64,000 nt of DNA from Polynucleobacter sp. UK-Kesae-W10 (GCF_018881575.1 NZ_JACVQB010000003.1:1-64000), one strand, 5' to 3'; numbered from the stretch's first letter, positions 8,773 through 18,928 are shown. Notes: generated by a model from the sequence alone, not told the origin. Numbers and translations are program-made.

Positions 8773-9992
8773 TAGACAATTCCTTTCTGACGCAGGCTTG
8801 CGATCGCAGCAGGATCGAGTTTGAGTTGCTCTTGCAAAATTTCATCTGTGTGTTGACCCAACATCGGAGGGGGCATCCGAATTTCGGTTGGGGTTTTAGA
8901 TAACTTCATCGGGCTGGCAACGAGTTTCATGCTGCCAGTGCCGGGATGAGCAATATCTTGTTCAATCTTTCTTGAAATTACTTGTTCGTTCTCAAACACT
9001 TCTTTGAAGTTATTGATCGGACCGCAGGGTACCTTGGCTTGCTCTAATAAAGAGATCCATTTGGCCTTGGTTTTCTTGCGCGTCATGGCTTCTAGTAGTG
9101 GAACTAACTCATGGCGATGCTGAACACGCAGGGGGTTGCTGCTGTAGCGAGGATTATCTGCAAGATGCTCTTCACCCCCAGCGCTGACAAAATGGCGAAA
9201 TTGACCGTCATTGCCTGCCGCAACAATGATCCAGCCATCAGATGTAGGAAAGGTTTGATAGGGAACGATGGTGGAGGACGCGTTACCCAAGCGACGGGGT
9301 ACCTCTCCGGAGCTGAGGTAGGCGCTAGCAACATTGGCCATCACCGCAATTTGTGTATCGAGCAAGGACATATCAATATATTGACCTTCGCCAGTCTGAT
9401 CTCGGTGGACGACTGCTGCCAAGATCGCGGTTGAGGCATACATGCCAGTAAAAATATCGGCAATGGCGACACCTGCTTTTTGCGGGCTGCTGCCATCCAC
9501 CCCATCGGCTTCGCCGGTCACACTCATAAAGCCACCCATTCCTTGAACGATGAAGTCATATCCTGGGCGGTGAGCATAAGGACCTGTTTGACCGAATCCG
9601 GTGATGGAGCAATAAATTAAATCAGGCTTGAATTGAGCCAGGCTAGCGTAATCGAGACCATATTTGGCCAGGTCACCCACCTTATAGTTTTCTAGAACAA
9701 TGTCGGATTCGGCTGCCAGCTGGCGAATGATGTCTTGACCCTCTGGCTTGCTGATATCGACAGTAATTGAGCGTTTATTGCGGTTGATGCAAATAAAATA
9801 GGCAGATTCAGCGGTTTCTTGACCCTGGGCATCTTTTACAAAGGGAGGGCCCCAATGGCGGGTATCGTCCCCAGCGCCCGGGCGCTCCACTTTAATCACG
9901 TCTGCGCCTAAATCCGCCAGATTTTGCGCACACCAAGGACCCGCAAGCACACGGCTGAGGTCTAAAACACGAATATGACTTAAGGCTCCCAT
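8772..9992 (-). CDS. CaiB/BaiF (class III) CoA-transferase
   Basis: A 406-residue family III CoA-transferase moving CoA between carboxylic acids. The N-terminus IRVLDLSRVLAGPWCAQ and LADLGADVIKVERP are diagnostic. The catalytic Asp is expected in QYIDMSLLDTQ. The ADIFTGMYAS segment and a C-terminal dimer-interlocking region are present, and the length is normal. Substrate (formyl-, succinyl-, other) cannot be told. The gene is followed by an overlapping MFS gene. The start has no Shine-Dalgarno; a -10-like CAAAAT (9999-10004, minus) ends 6 nt before the ATG, so the message may be leaderless. Confidence 0.88.
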   Translation of the reverse strand: MGALSHIRVLDLSRVLAGPWCAQNLADLGADVIKVERPGAGDDTRHWGPPFVKDAQGQETAESAYFICINRNKRSITVDISKPEGQDIIRQLAAESDIVLENYKVGDLAKYGLDYASLAQFKPDLIYCSITGFGQTGPYAHRPGYDFIVQGMGGFMSVTGEADGVDGSSPQKAGVAIADIFTGMYASTAILAAVVHRDQTGEGQYIDMSLLDTQIAVMANVASAYLSSGEVPRRLGNASSTIVPYQTFPTSDGWIIVAAGNDGQFRHFVSAGGEEHLADNPRYSSNPLRVQHRHELVPLLEAMTRKKTKAKWISLLEQAKVPCGPINNFKEVFENEQVISRKIEQDIAHPGTGSMKLVASPMKLSKTPTEIRMPPPMLGQHTDEILQEQLKLDPAAIASLRQKGIV

Positions 9993-9998
9993 GACCTA

Positions 9999-10004
9999 AT
10001 TTTG
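9999..10004 (-). promoter_or_regulatory. -10-like hexamer abutting CoA-transferase start
   Basis: CAAAAT on the minus strand (4/6 to TATAAT) with 6 nt to the ATG at 9992, so transcription would start at or next to the start codon. It is the weakest member of the recurrent set and no good -35 was found. Confidence 0.3.
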
Positions 10005-10057
10005 GCATGGATGGCAGGGGATTTCAGGAAAAGTTCGGTCTTGCGTCCAGACATGAC

Positions 10058-10063
10058 TACAAT
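10058..10063 (+). promoter_or_regulatory. -10 element of parE
   Basis: TACAAT (5/6 to TATAAT) lies 8 nt before the parE ATG at 10072. The predicted transcript start is near 10070, leaving a 5' UTR of about 0-2 nt, and no Shine-Dalgarno precedes the ATG. The -35 region is weak. Confidence 0.45.
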
Positions 10064-10071
10064 TTGCGCGC

Positions 10072-12060
10072 ATGGCTACCCGTAAAACTTCCGAATACAG
10101 CGAATCATCGATTCAGGTCCTCAAAGGGCTAGAACCAGTCCGTCAACGGCCTGGAATGTACACCCGCACCGATAACCCCTTACACATCATTCAAGAGGTT
10201 CTGGATAACGCCTCTGATGAAGCGCTAGGCGGTTTTGGCAAGCAAATTATTGTGACTTTGCACACAGACGGCAGTGTGAGTGTGGAAGATGATGGCCGCG
10301 GCATTCCGGTTGGCATGCACCCCACTGAAAAATTACCCGTTGTAGAAATCGTCTTTACACAGTTGCACGCTGGGGGCAAGTTTGAAAAAGGTACTGGCGG
10401 TGCGTACGCCTTCTCGGGCGGTTTGCATGGTGTTGGTGTTTCGGTTACCAATGCGTTGTCTAAGCGTTTGGAAGTCACGGTATGGCGTGATGGGCAAGTA
10501 TCTACGCTGACATTTGCTGACGGTAAGGTAATTGAAAAACTCAAATCAAAACCTTCCTCTAAAGACGATAAATCTCATGGTACGCGTGTGCGTGCTTGGC
10601 CGGATGCAAAGTATTTTGATAGTTCTGCAATCCCCATGGCAGACCTCATTCGCCTCTTGAGATCAAAAGCAGTTCTTCTGCCTGGCGTTAAAGTCACGCT
10701 CATACAAGAAAAATCGGGCGACAGCCAAACTTGGCAATACGCACAAGGCTTACGCGGTTACCTCAATGAGGCGATTGCCCAAGCTGGACATGGCCCAGAA
10801 GTAATACCTCCGTTTGAGGGCGAGCAATACGCAACCGGTACGGGGGAGGATGATTCCTTCGCCGAGGGTGAGGGTGCAGCCTGGGTAGTGTGCTGGACTG
10901 AAGATGGTGCGCCTGTCCGCGAGAGTTATGTGAACTTGATTCCAACACCTGCTGGCGGTACGCATGAAAGCGGTCTTCGTGAAGGCCTATTTAATGCAGT
11001 CAAAGGCTTTATTGAGATGCACGCTTTGCAACCCAAGGGTGTGAAGTTGATGCCGGAAGACGTCTTTGCGCGCGCCTCATTTATTTTGTCAGCCAAAGTA
11101 TTAGATCCGCAATTCCAGGGCCAGATTAAAGAGCGTTTGAATTCACGTGATGCAGTGCGCTTGGTATCAGGCTATGCAAAATCTGCATTAGAGCTCTGGC
11201 TGAATCAGCACGTGGACTACGGTCGTAAGTTGGCGGACTTGGTCATTAAACAAGCGCAAGCAAGAACCCGTGCCGGCCAAAAAGTTGAAAAGAAAAAGTC
11301 TTCTGGCGTTGCTGTATTACCGGGCAAGCTAACCGATTGTGAAAGTGAAGATATCGCACAAAACGAGATTTTCTTAGTGGAGGGTGATTCTGCAGGCGGA
11401 TCAGCCAAGATGGGTCGGAATAAGGAATATCAAGCGATCTTGCCCTTACGCGGTAAGGTGCTGAACACTTGGGAAGCAGAGCGGGATCGCCTCTTTGCCA
11501 ACAATGAAGTGCACGACATTGCAGTAGCCATTGGAGTCGATCCACATGGCCCCAATGACAATCCTGATTTATCGAATCTACGCTATGGCAAGGTTTGCAT
11601 CTTGTCCGATGCGGACGTCGATGGCGCGCATATTCAGGTATTGCTGCTGACTTTGTTCTATAAGCATTTCCCGAAATTGATTGAGCTTGGGCATGTTCAT
11701 ATTTCTCGCCCACCACTCTTTAGGGTTGATGCTCCTGCACGAGGCAAGAAGCCAGCGCAAAAAATCTATGCACTAGACGCTAGCGAACTACAAGCGATCG
11801 AAGACAAGTTGCGTAAAGATGGAGTCAAAGACTCTGCATGGCAGATTTCCCGCTTTAAGGGCTTGGGCGAGATGAGTGCAGAGCAATTATGGGATACCAC
11901 CCTCAATCCAGATACCCGCCGCTTATTGCCAGTAACGTTGGGTTCCTGGACTGAGGATGAAACCTTTAAAACCATGGATATGTTGATGGGTAAATCAGAG
12001 TCAGGTGCGCGTCGTGATTGGCTGGAAGAACGCGGTAACGAAGTAGAGGCAGATATCTAA
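10072..12060 (+). CDS. parE: DNA topoisomerase IV subunit B
   Basis: The ATPase subunit of topoisomerase IV, which decatenates daughter chromosomes. The 662-residue protein has the GHKL ATPase signatures ([35 protein letters not shown]) and the transducer domain. The TOPRIM domain shows [26 protein letters not shown] and DADVDGAHI. It lacks the insert typical of GyrB. Its stop overlaps the parC start (TAATG at 12058-12062), which would balance subunit synthesis. Confidence 0.95.
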   Translation: MATRKTSEYSESSIQVLKGLEPVRQRPGMYTRTDNPLHIIQEVLDNASDEALGGFGKQIIVTLHTDGSVSVEDDGRGIPVGMHPTEKLPVVEIVFTQLHAGGKFEKGTGGAYAFSGGLHGVGVSVTNALSKRLEVTVWRDGQVSTLTFADGKVIEKLKSKPSSKDDKSHGTRVRAWPDAKYFDSSAIPMADLIRLLRSKAVLLPGVKVTLIQEKSGDSQTWQYAQGLRGYLNEAIAQAGHGPEVIPPFEGEQYATGTGEDDSFAEGEGAAWVVCWTEDGAPVRESYVNLIPTPAGGTHESGLREGLFNAVKGFIEMHALQPKGVKLMPEDVFARASFILSAKVLDPQFQGQIKERLNSRDAVRLVSGYAKSALELWLNQHVDYGRKLADLVIKQAQARTRAGQKVEKKKSSGVAVLPGKLTDCESEDIAQNEIFLVEGDSAGGSAKMGRNKEYQAILPLRGKVLNTWEAERDRLFANNEVHDIAVAIGVDPHGPNDNPDLSNLRYGKVCILSDADVDGAHIQVLLLTLFYKHFPKLIELGHVHISRPPLFRVDAPARGKKPAQKIYALDASELQAIEDKLRKDGVKDSAWQISRFKGLGEMSAEQLWDTTLNPDTRRLLPVTLGSWTEDETFKTMDMLMGKSESGARRDWLEERGNEVEADI

Positions 12061-14522
12061 TGGCTACGAAAAAAACTCCTGAAAAAAATACTGCAGCAGA
12101 GCAGGCTGATTTATTTTCAAACGCTGTTCAAGAGATGGACATTGTGGAAGTGGCAGAGGCGCCTGTAAAACCAGCTGTTGGCTCCAGTGGCAATGGTCCG
12201 AAAGATCCCCATGATCCCAAGACGATGGATCTAAACGAGGACAATAAAGACAGCTTAACGCTCGCGGTATACGCTGAACGCGCCTATTTGGACTACGCGA
12301 TTAGCGTAGTGAAGGGGCGTGCGTTACCTGAAGTAGCTGATGGTCAAAAGCCAGTACAGCGTCGCATCCTCTTCTCGATGAACGAAATGGGCTTACGCGC
12401 AGATGCTAAGCCCGTAAAGAGCGCTCGCGTTGTTGGTGATGTTCTTGGTAAGTTCCATCCGCATGGCGATCAATCGGCCTACGATGCACTGGTGCGCTTG
12501 GCACAAAGCTTCTCCCTGCGCTACCCATTAATTGATGGTCAAGGTAACTTTGGTTCTCGCGACGGTGATGGCGCAGCAGCGATGCGTTATACCGAGGCCC
12601 GTTTAACCAAGATTGCTGGCTTGCTCTTAAGTGAAATTGATGAGGGTACAGTTGATTTTGCGCCGAACTATGACGGTTCATTTCAAGAGCCTAAATTATT
12701 ACCAGCGCGCTTACCATTCGTTTTATTGAATGGCGCCTCTGGCATTGCTGTCGGTATGGCTACCGAAATCCCTTCGCATAATTTACGTGAAGTAGCTTCA
12801 GCTGCCATTGCGTTAATGAAGTCTCCCAAGCTTTCTACAGCAGAATTACTGGAGATCATGCCGGGCCCTGACTATCCTGGTGGTGGCCAGATTATTTCTT
12901 CTACAGCAGAAATTGCCCAGATTTATGAAACGGGTCGCGGCAGTTTAAAAGTCCGTGCTCGCTGGTCAGTAGAGGAGTTGGCGCGTGGACAGTGGCAGGT
13001 TGTGGTCAACGAATTGCCACCCTCAGCTTCCTCACAGCGCGTATTGCAAGAGATTGAAGAGATTACTAATCCTAAGGTGAAGGTTGGCAAGAAGACCTTA
13101 ACGCCAGAACAAAATAATCTTAAATCCACTATCTTGAATGTCTTAGATGGCGTGCGCGACGAATCGAGTAAAGATGCAGCAGTACGTTTAGTCTTTGAGC
13201 CCAAGAGTAAGAATATTGATGTCAATGAGTTCGTTAACTTACTGTTAGCGCATACCTCATTGGAGTCCAATGCGCCAATGAATTTGGTGATGATTGGCAA
13301 TGATGGTCGCCCGCGTCAAAAGGGTCTGAAAGAGATTATTTCTGAATGGATTGAGTTCAGAGTCAATACTGTGACTCGCCGTACACAATTCCGTTTAGGT
13401 AAAGTGAAAGACCGGATGCATATATTAGAAGGGCGCCTAACAGTCCTTCTCAATATTGATAAGGTGATTAAGATCATTCGCAATAGCGATGAGCCTAAAG
13501 CAGACTTAATTAAAGAATTTAAGCTGACCGACCGTCAAGCCGAGGACATTCTGGACATACGTTTGCGTCAGTTAGCCCGTCTTGAAGGTATTAAGATTGA
13601 GCAAGAGCTCAAGAACCTGAAGACTGAACGCGATGATCTAGAAGGCCTCTTGCAAAGCGATGCAGTCTTGCGTAAGCGCATCGTTAAAGAAATCGAAGCG
13701 GATATTAAAGACTTTGGTGATGATCGTCGTACCCTCATTCAGGAAGACAAGCGCGCCATTGCTGAAACAAAAGTGATTGATGAACCTGTAACCGTGATTG
13801 TTTCGCAAAAGGGTTGGGTCCGTGTCCGTCAAGGTCACGAGCATGATGCAACCCAATTTAGCTTTAAGGCGGGCGATGCACTCTATGCCACCTTTGAGGT
13901 AAGGACGGTGGACGTGATACAGGGCTTTGGTAGCGATGGCCGTGTCTACACCGTGCCAGTGAGCGAGTTGCCCGGTGCTCGCGGTGATGGCTCGCCCTTA
14001 ACCAGTTTTGTGAATCTGGCAGCTGGCTCGCAAATGGTCGCTTACTACGCTGGTCAACCGGATGATTTGGTCTTACTCTCCACTAAAGCGGGTTTCGGCT
14101 TCTTAGCAAATGTCTCGGATATGAGTACGCGCAACAAGGCTGGTAAATCCTTCATCAGTGTTGATGCAAAACATTCTGGTGATGCACCATTAGGTGCGGC
14201 AAAAGTGCAGACAGGAATGAAACAAGTGGCTTGCTTGTCTGAAGCCTCTAAGTTATTGGTCTTCCCATTAGATGAGCTCAAGCGCCTGCCTACAGGAGGC
14301 AAAGGCGTGATTTTGATGGGCTTAGACGATAAAGAATCCTTAGCATCGGCTATTGCGGTTGGTCCTAATGGCGCTACTTATTCAGGCGCAGGTCGTGCCG
14401 GTAAGCCTACAGAATTGAGCTTAGATGCCAAAACCCTGAAGTCATTTGCAGGTAATCGTGCGCGCAAAGGACACTTTGTTGAGCCGCGGCTCAAAGACGG
14501 CAAGCTCAAGGCAAACTCGTAA
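12060..14522 (+). CDS. parC: DNA topoisomerase IV subunit A
   Basis: The 820-residue breakage-rejoining subunit. After a low-complexity N-terminal extension of about 70 residues comes the winged-helix/tower core. The catalytic tyrosine is Tyr177 in [10 protein letters not shown]. The region equivalent to the quinolone-resistance segment reads [12 protein letters not shown], so the position of E. coli ParC Ser80 is Gln and that of Glu84 is Asp. The C-terminal beta-pinwheel is short and degenerate, as expected of ParC rather than GyrA. It is coupled to parE by a start/stop overlap. Confidence 0.93.
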   Translation: MATKKTPEKNTAAEQADLFSNAVQEMDIVEVAEAPVKPAVGSSGNGPKDPHDPKTMDLNEDNKDSLTLAVYAERAYLDYAISVVKGRALPEVADGQKPVQRRILFSMNEMGLRADAKPVKSARVVGDVLGKFHPHGDQSAYDALVRLAQSFSLRYPLIDGQGNFGSRDGDGAAAMRYTEARLTKIAGLLLSEIDEGTVDFAPNYDGSFQEPKLLPARLPFVLLNGASGIAVGMATEIPSHNLREVASAAIALMKSPKLSTAELLEIMPGPDYPGGGQIISSTAEIAQIYETGRGSLKVRARWSVEELARGQWQVVVNELPPSASSQRVLQEIEEITNPKVKVGKKTLTPEQNNLKSTILNVLDGVRDESSKDAAVRLVFEPKSKNIDVNEFVNLLLAHTSLESNAPMNLVMIGNDGRPRQKGLKEIISEWIEFRVNTVTRRTQFRLGKVKDRMHILEGRLTVLLNIDKVIKIIRNSDEPKADLIKEFKLTDRQAEDILDIRLRQLARLEGIKIEQELKNLKTERDDLEGLLQSDAVLRKRIVKEIEADIKDFGDDRRTLIQEDKRAIAETKVIDEPVTVIVSQKGWVRVRQGHEHDATQFSFKAGDALYATFEVRTVDVIQGFGSDGRVYTVPVSELPGARGDGSPLTSFVNLAAGSQMVAYYAGQPDDLVLLSTKAGFGFLANVSDMSTRNKAGKSFISVDAKHSGDAPLGAAKVQTGMKQVACLSEASKLLVFPLDELKRLPTGGKGVILMGLDDKESLASAIAVGPNGATYSGAGRAGKPTELSLDAKTLKSFAGNRARKGHFVEPRLKDGKLKANS

Positions 14523-14531
14523 GATTGCGAA

Positions 14532-15491
14532 CTAAGTCTTCTTCGGTACGGTAATTCCGTACTTCACGGCAATCACCTCCGCCAGAATCGAAATTGCGAT
14601 CTCTGGTGGGGTGAGTGCCCCAATCGCAAGGCCCACTGGGCCGTGCAATCGCTCAACCTCTTCTTGGGTAACATCAAACTCGAGTAAGCGTTCTTTGCGA
14701 GCTTGAGTATTTTTTCTGCTGCCTAAGGCGCCCACATAGAACGCTGAAGACTTTAAGGCTTCCATCAGAGCCATATCATCCAACTTTGGGTCATGGGTAA
14801 GGGCAACAATAGCGGTGTGAGGATCAACACCAAGTTCTAGAAGCGCATCATCAGGCATGCCTTTGATGAAAGTTACATCATCGCGATGTAAGCCTTCAGC
14901 ATATTCCTCTCGTGGGTCAATCACAATCACTTCAAAATCAGAAGCCAACGCAAAATCGGCTGTGTAGAGCGATAGCTGACCAGCACCAATGATGATCATG
15001 CGCCAGCGTGGGCCATAGGTTGTGCACATCTGTTGATCATTACAAGCAAATTCATCATTGCGATTGCCCGGAGTTAGGGTGGATTTACCGTCAGCAATAT
15101 TGACGGTACGTCTGGTAATTTGGTGAGAGGAGATTGCCGTCAGCAGCGATTCCAAAATAGCTAGCTCAGGCCTAGGTTCAACCAGTAAACGTAGGGTGCC
15201 ACCACAGGGGAGACCAAAGCGCGCCGCCTCTTCCTGACTAACACCATAGACCACCATTTCAGGGGTATTGCGAGTCAGAATTTCTGTTTGTACACGACTA
15301 ATTAAATCGTCTTCAACGCAACCACCCGATACCGAGCCGGCTACCTGGCCATCTTGACGAATGGCGAGCCAAGAACCAACAGGGCGGGGCGCTGATCCCC
15401 AGGTTTGAGCTACAGTAGCAATCGCAACAGGATGTCCAGCTTTAAGCCAGCTCACTGCCGATTGAAGAACGCTTAGATCGGTGCTATTCAT
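14532..15491 (-). CDS. XdhC/CoxI-family molybdoenzyme maturation factor
   Basis: A 319-residue member of the XdhC/CoxI family, which binds molybdenum cofactor, promotes its sulfuration and hands it to xanthine dehydrogenase/CO dehydrogenase-type hydroxylases. The N-terminal domain has TWGSAPRPVGSWLAI and GSVSGGCVEDDLI. The C-terminal Rossmann domain begins MIIIGAGQLS and contains VIDPREEYAEG, then YVGALGSRKNTQARKERL. It ends 9 bp after the convergent parC. It is divergent from the mocA-like gene, and the pair is a common accessory module. No hydroxylase subunits are in the window. Confidence 0.87.
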   Translation of the reverse strand: MNSTDLSVLQSAVSWLKAGHPVAIATVAQTWGSAPRPVGSWLAIRQDGQVAGSVSGGCVEDDLISRVQTEILTRNTPEMVVYGVSQEEAARFGLPCGGTLRLLVEPRPELAILESLLTAISSHQITRRTVNIADGKSTLTPGNRNDEFACNDQQMCTTYGPRWRMIIIGAGQLSLYTADFALASDFEVIVIDPREEYAEGLHRDDVTFIKGMPDDALLELGVDPHTAIVALTHDPKLDDMALMEALKSSAFYVGALGSRKNTQARKERLLEFDVTQEEVERLHGPVGLAIGALTPPEIAISILAEVIAVKYGITVPKKT

Positions 15492-15524
15492 GCGGTGTCT
15501 TTATCTATTATTTCAATTCTTATT

Positions 15525-15530
15525 TATTAT
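15525..15530 (+). promoter_or_regulatory. -10 element of mocA-like gene
   Basis: TATTAT (5/6 to consensus) ends 7 nt before the ATG at 15538, placing the likely transcript start one base before the start codon. This supports 15538 as the real start and a leaderless message. The -35 is poor. Confidence 0.4.
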
Positions 15531-15537
15531 CACTCTA

Positions 15538-16200
15538 ATGACATTAGCAAGTGCATCCGCCCAACCCGTGAGTACCGAAATCCTCCGTTTAGCCGTGTTG
15601 TTATTGGCTGCCGGCGAAGGCAGCCGCATGGGAGGTTTTCCTAAGGCCTTGCTAATGAAAGATGGCAAAAGCCTCTTAGAGCACTTTTGCCTGACCATGA
15701 AGACGCTTGAACCAGTGGAATTGGTGATTGTGACGGGGTATCACCATCAAGCCATTGAAGCCGAGGTGATGGGGCAAAGCGGGGCAATAGGATTGCCAGT
15801 GAAGATCGTGCGCAATACAAACCCGGAACGAGGTCAAGCCTCTTCAGTGCGTTTGGGTTTGGAGTCTTTACAAAGTGATTTCAATGTGTTGGCGGTGGCA
15901 TTGTGTGATCAACCCAATATGGCAATGGCGGAGTGGACAGCATTGCTATCGCAATTTGCGCAATGCAAATTCAAGGAGGCGATTGTGCTTCCTCAAGTCC
16001 AGGGACAACGCGGTAACCCAGTTTTGTTTTCGAAGGCCGTAATAGATGCGATTAGGGCAATACCGGCAATGGTGTGCCGACCTTATATGGACCAGCATCC
16101 CGAGTTGGTTCGATTATTTGAGACAGTTAATACAGCATATGTAATGGATGCCGATACTGAGGCCGACATCCAAAAGCTCGGGGTCACCAAATCTCGCTGA
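15538..16200 (+). CDS. MobA-like nucleotidyltransferase (MocA-type)
   Basis: A nucleotidyltransferase of the MobA/MocA group, predicted to add CMP (or another nucleotide) to molybdopterin for xanthine-dehydrogenase-family enzymes. Near the N-terminus VLLLAAGEGSRMGGFPKALL is the nucleotide-binding signature, and VALCDQPNM holds the metal-binding acidic residue. An earlier GTG at 15481 or ATG at 15490 would add hydrophobic residues overlapping the divergent xdhC-like gene. I prefer ATG 15538 because it puts the motif about 19 residues in and follows a -10 element. That gives 220 residues. Its partner is the divergent XdhC gene. Confidence 0.82.
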   Translation: MTLASASAQPVSTEILRLAVLLLAAGEGSRMGGFPKALLMKDGKSLLEHFCLTMKTLEPVELVIVTGYHHQAIEAEVMGQSGAIGLPVKIVRNTNPERGQASSVRLGLESLQSDFNVLAVALCDQPNMAMAEWTALLSQFAQCKFKEAIVLPQVQGQRGNPVLFSKAVIDAIRAIPAMVCRPYMDQHPELVRLFETVNTAYVMDADTEADIQKLGVTKSR

Positions 16201-16201
16201 T

Positions 16202-16657
16202 TTAAATCTCGGCGATCAATTCGATTTCAACGCAAGCACCCAAGGGAATCTGCGCAACGCCAAAAGCGCTACGAGCATGCTTACCGGCATCGCCAAACAC
16301 CTCAAACAGCAGTTCAGAGCAGCCATTGATTACGAGATGTTGCTCTGTAAATTCGTTTGTAGAGTTCACAAGACCCATGACTTTGACGATACGCTTCACT
16401 TTATCAAGGGATCCTAAGTGATTTTGCAATGTTGCCAGCAAATCAATGGCAATTGAGCGTGCAGCTGCTTTGCCTGTATCGGTATCCATATTTAAACCCA
16501 ACTTACCTGCCCAAGGTTTGCCATCACGCTTTGCAATATGACCCGATAAAAAAACGGTATTCCCCGTCGTGGCTGCCATGACATAGGCTGCAGCAGGAGG
16601 ACCTGCAGGAGGCAAGTCAATTCCAAGGGTTTTTAAACGGTCGTTGATAGAGCTCAT
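16202..16657 (-). CDS. RidA/YjgF family protein
   Basis: A 151-residue member of the YjgF/YER057c/UK114 family, in which RidA enzymes hydrolyse reactive enamine/imine intermediates. The start MSSINDRLKTLGIDLPP is typical of the long RidA-like subgroup (about 150 residues, distinct from RidA proper at about 128). Other landmarks are VFLSGHIAKRDG, LNHLGSLDKV and ARSAFGVAQIPLGACVEIE. The RidA-type catalytic Arg seems to correspond to the Arg in ARSAFG. Upstream in-frame ATG codons give an untypical N-terminus, so I chose 16657. It ends 1 bp from the convergent mocA-like gene. Confidence 0.85.
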   Translation of the reverse strand: MSSINDRLKTLGIDLPPAGPPAAAYVMAATTGNTVFLSGHIAKRDGKPWAGKLGLNMDTDTGKAAARSIAIDLLATLQNHLGSLDKVKRIVKVMGLVNSTNEFTEQHLVINGCSELLFEVFGDAGKHARSAFGVAQIPLGACVEIELIAEI

Positions 16658-16703
16658 AGGGTGCTTTGATGAATGGTTAAATGAATCAGTAATCTTACCT
16701 AAT

Positions 16704-17879
16704 TTACTTAGATAGTTGCCGCATAGCACTTTCCAGGCCGTTCAGAGTAACGGGATACATGCGATCTTTCATGAGATTTTTCATAATGTCGATCGATTGG
16801 CGATATTCCCAAATCGATTCAGGTTCGGGATTGAGCCAAGCAAAGTGGGGGAAGTGATCAATCAGTCGATTGATCCAGACTGCGCCAGCCTCTTTATTGT
16901 TGTATTCGACAGATCCATTAGGACTTAAGATTTCGTAGGGCGACATAGTGGCATCACCAACAAAAATCAACTTGTAATCAGGGCCATACTTGTTGATGAT
17001 GTCTTGAGTCGCAGTCACTTGGTCGCGTCTTCGACGATTGCTTTGCCACAAATGTTCATAGACACAGTTATGAAAATAATAGTGCTCTAAATGTTTGAAT
17101 TCTGCTTTGGCAGCCGAAAATAATTCAGCAATACGCTGAATATGATCATCCATAGAACCGCCTACATCCATGAGGAGCAAAACCTTGACTTGATTATGAC
17201 GCTCAGGCCGCATTTTGATATCGAGCATGCCCGCATTAGCAGCTGTAGAGTGGATGGTCTTATCGAGATCTAATTCGAGCACAGATCCCTCGCGGGCAAA
17301 GCGGCGCAAACGCCTCAGTGCCACTTTGATGTTGCGAGTGCCAAGCGCTAGGTCGCTGTCATAGTCTTTAAATTCTCGCGCCTCCCAAACTTTAATTGCG
17401 GTTCGATTACCGGCGCTTTCACCGCCAATGCGGATGCCTTCGGGGTGGTAGCCGCTATGACCAAATGGGGATGAGCCACCAGCGCCAATCCATTTGTTGC
17501 CGCCACCATGCCATTCTTTTTGTTCTTTGAGGAGCTCTTCAAGGCGTTTTTGGAGGGCCTCAAGACCACCTAATTTTTGTAGGGCTGCTTTCTCTTCGTC
17601 GGTTAATACTCGCTGTAACTTTTTCTCCAGCCAGTCCATGGGGATATCTGGGGAGAGAGCAATGATTTGCTCTACTCCTTTAAAGTAGGCGCCAAATACT
17701 TGATCAAAGCGATCAAAGTGCTGCTCATCTTTTACCAAAGTCATGCGCGAGAGTTGATAAAACTGATCAATCGATGGATTGATGACGCCTGATTTAAGTG
17801 CTTCCAATAAAGTTAAAAATTCCCTCACAGAAACAGGCACCTTAGCCTCTTTCAGGTTGAGAAAGAATTGAATGAGCAT
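16704..17879 (-). CDS. CoxE-like VWA-domain protein
   Basis: A 391-residue CoxE-type protein with an alpha-helical N-terminal half and a C-terminal von Willebrand A domain. The metal-ion-dependent adhesion site reads LLLMDVGGSMD; the canonical DxSxS is thus D-V-G-G-S, losing the first Ser. A later acidic loop is FVGDATMSP. CoxE and its MoxR-type ATPase partner act as a chaperone pair that inserts metal cofactors into large enzymes, as for CO dehydrogenase. It follows the MoxR gene by 17 bp, so the two are an operon. Confidence 0.85.
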   Translation of the reverse strand: MLIQFFLNLKEAKVPVSVREFLTLLEALKSGVINPSIDQFYQLSRMTLVKDEQHFDRFDQVFGAYFKGVEQIIALSPDIPMDWLEKKLQRVLTDEEKAALQKLGGLEALQKRLEELLKEQKEWHGGGNKWIGAGGSSPFGHSGYHPEGIRIGGESAGNRTAIKVWEAREFKDYDSDLALGTRNIKVALRRLRRFAREGSVLELDLDKTIHSTAANAGMLDIKMRPERHNQVKVLLLMDVGGSMDDHIQRIAELFSAAKAEFKHLEHYYFHNCVYEHLWQSNRRRRDQVTATQDIINKYGPDYKLIFVGDATMSPYEILSPNGSVEYNNKEAGAVWINRLIDHFPHFAWLNPEPESIWEYRQSIDIMKNLMKDRMYPVTLNGLESAMRQLSK

Positions 17880-17896
17880 AAATTGTTTAGCGGTAC

Positions 17897-18775
17897 TTAA
17901 CGATGGTTGCGATTCATCATCACCAAACGTTCAAACAAGTGAATATCTTGTTCGTTTTTGAGTAGGGCACCATGTAATGGCGGCACCACAATCTTGTCGT
18001 CTTGGCTATACAGCGCCTCAGGAGGGATGTCCTCAGCTAACAAGAGTTTGAGCCAGTCAATGAGCTCGGAAGTGGAGGGCTTCTTCTTTAAGCCTGGAAG
18101 CGAACGGATTTGATAGAAGGCCTTGAGGGCGGCCTCGAGAAGATCTTGTTTGATGTTGGGGTGATGTACATCGACAATGCTTTGCATCGTTTGCGCATCT
18201 GGGAAGGTGATGTAATGAAAGAAGCAACGACGCAAAAAGGCATCCGGTAATTCTTTTTCATTATTCGACGTAATGATAACCAAGGGGCGATGCTTGGCTT
18301 TAATCAGTTCACGTGTTTCATATACATAGAATTCCATGCGATCAATTTCACGCAAAAGATCATTGGGAAATTCAATATCCGCTTTATCAATTTCATCAAT
18401 TAATAAGACTGTCGGTTCATCAGCTTGGAATGCTTGCCATAGAACCCCTTTAACAATGTAGTTGCGAATATCTTTGACTTTTTCATCGCCCAACTGGGAA
18501 TCGCGCAATCGACTGACTGCGTCATACTCATACAAACCTTGCTGGGCTTTTGTGGTGGATTTAATGTGCCACTGTAAGAGGGGTCGACCAAGTGCTGCAG
18601 CCACTTCTTCGGCCAACATGGTTTTTCCAGTGCCCGGTTCGCCTTTAATTAGCAGTGGTCGCTCTAAGGCGAGCGCAGCATTAACCGCCAATTTAAGGTC
18701 ATCTGTGGCTACGTAGCTTTGACTGCCGTCAAAGCGTTTTTGGGACTGTTGGGATGGCTTGGTCATTATTGGCAT
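17897..18775 (-). CDS. MoxR-family AAA+ ATPase
   Basis: A 292-residue AAA+ protein of the MoxR group (CoxD-like). Walker A is GEPGTGKTM, Walker B is VLLIDEIDKAD, sensor 1 is VIITSNNEKELPDAF followed by LRRCFFHY with the arginine finger. It should drive ATP-dependent maturation together with the adjacent VWA protein. The start could also be the Met three codons in (MTKPSQ). An upstream -10-like TATACT about 30 nt before the ATG gives it a conventional leader. Confidence 0.88.
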   Translation of the reverse strand: MPIMTKPSQQSQKRFDGSQSYVATDDLKLAVNAALALERPLLIKGEPGTGKTMLAEEVAAALGRPLLQWHIKSTTKAQQGLYEYDAVSRLRDSQLGDEKVKDIRNYIVKGVLWQAFQADEPTVLLIDEIDKADIEFPNDLLREIDRMEFYVYETRELIKAKHRPLVIITSNNEKELPDAFLRRCFFHYITFPDAQTMQSIVDVHHPNIKQDLLEAALKAFYQIRSLPGLKKKPSTSELIDWLKLLLAEDIPPEALYSQDDKIVVPPLHGALLKNEQDIHLFERLVMMNRNHR

Positions 18776-18894
18776 TCAAAAGGGCTTTTAGGGGACGTTT
18801 AAGTATAGGTAAATAGCGCCAATTTTTCAGTATTTATACTGATTTTGCCCCTCAGAATGGTGAAGCAGGCTGCTCTCCGCTATACTCTTGCAAA

Positions 18895-18908
18895 TTGATC
18901 TAAATCAA
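18895..18908. promoter_or_regulatory. FNR/ANR-type box
   Basis: TTGATCTAAATCAA is a perfect match to the FNR consensus TTGAT-N4-ATCAA. It is centred 27 bp before the first cytochrome ATG. A -10-like TATACT lies upstream at 18881-18886, so the box would fall at about +9. Class II activation (box at -41.5) would need a start inside the gene, so repression under low oxygen is the more likely use. Confidence 0.6.
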
Positions 18909-18928
18909 ACTCATTAATAGCGATTTTT

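Noticed and set aside
11246-11716. 156-codon open frame antisense to parE
   Set aside because: Shadow of the TOPRIM region of parE; Cys/His-rich random-like sequence with no start signal.
15481-15537. Longer N-terminus of the mocA-like protein, which looks like a signal peptide
   Set aside because: A cytoplasmic cofactor enzyme should not be exported; the start at 15538 has a -10 element in leaderless position and gives a standard N-terminus.
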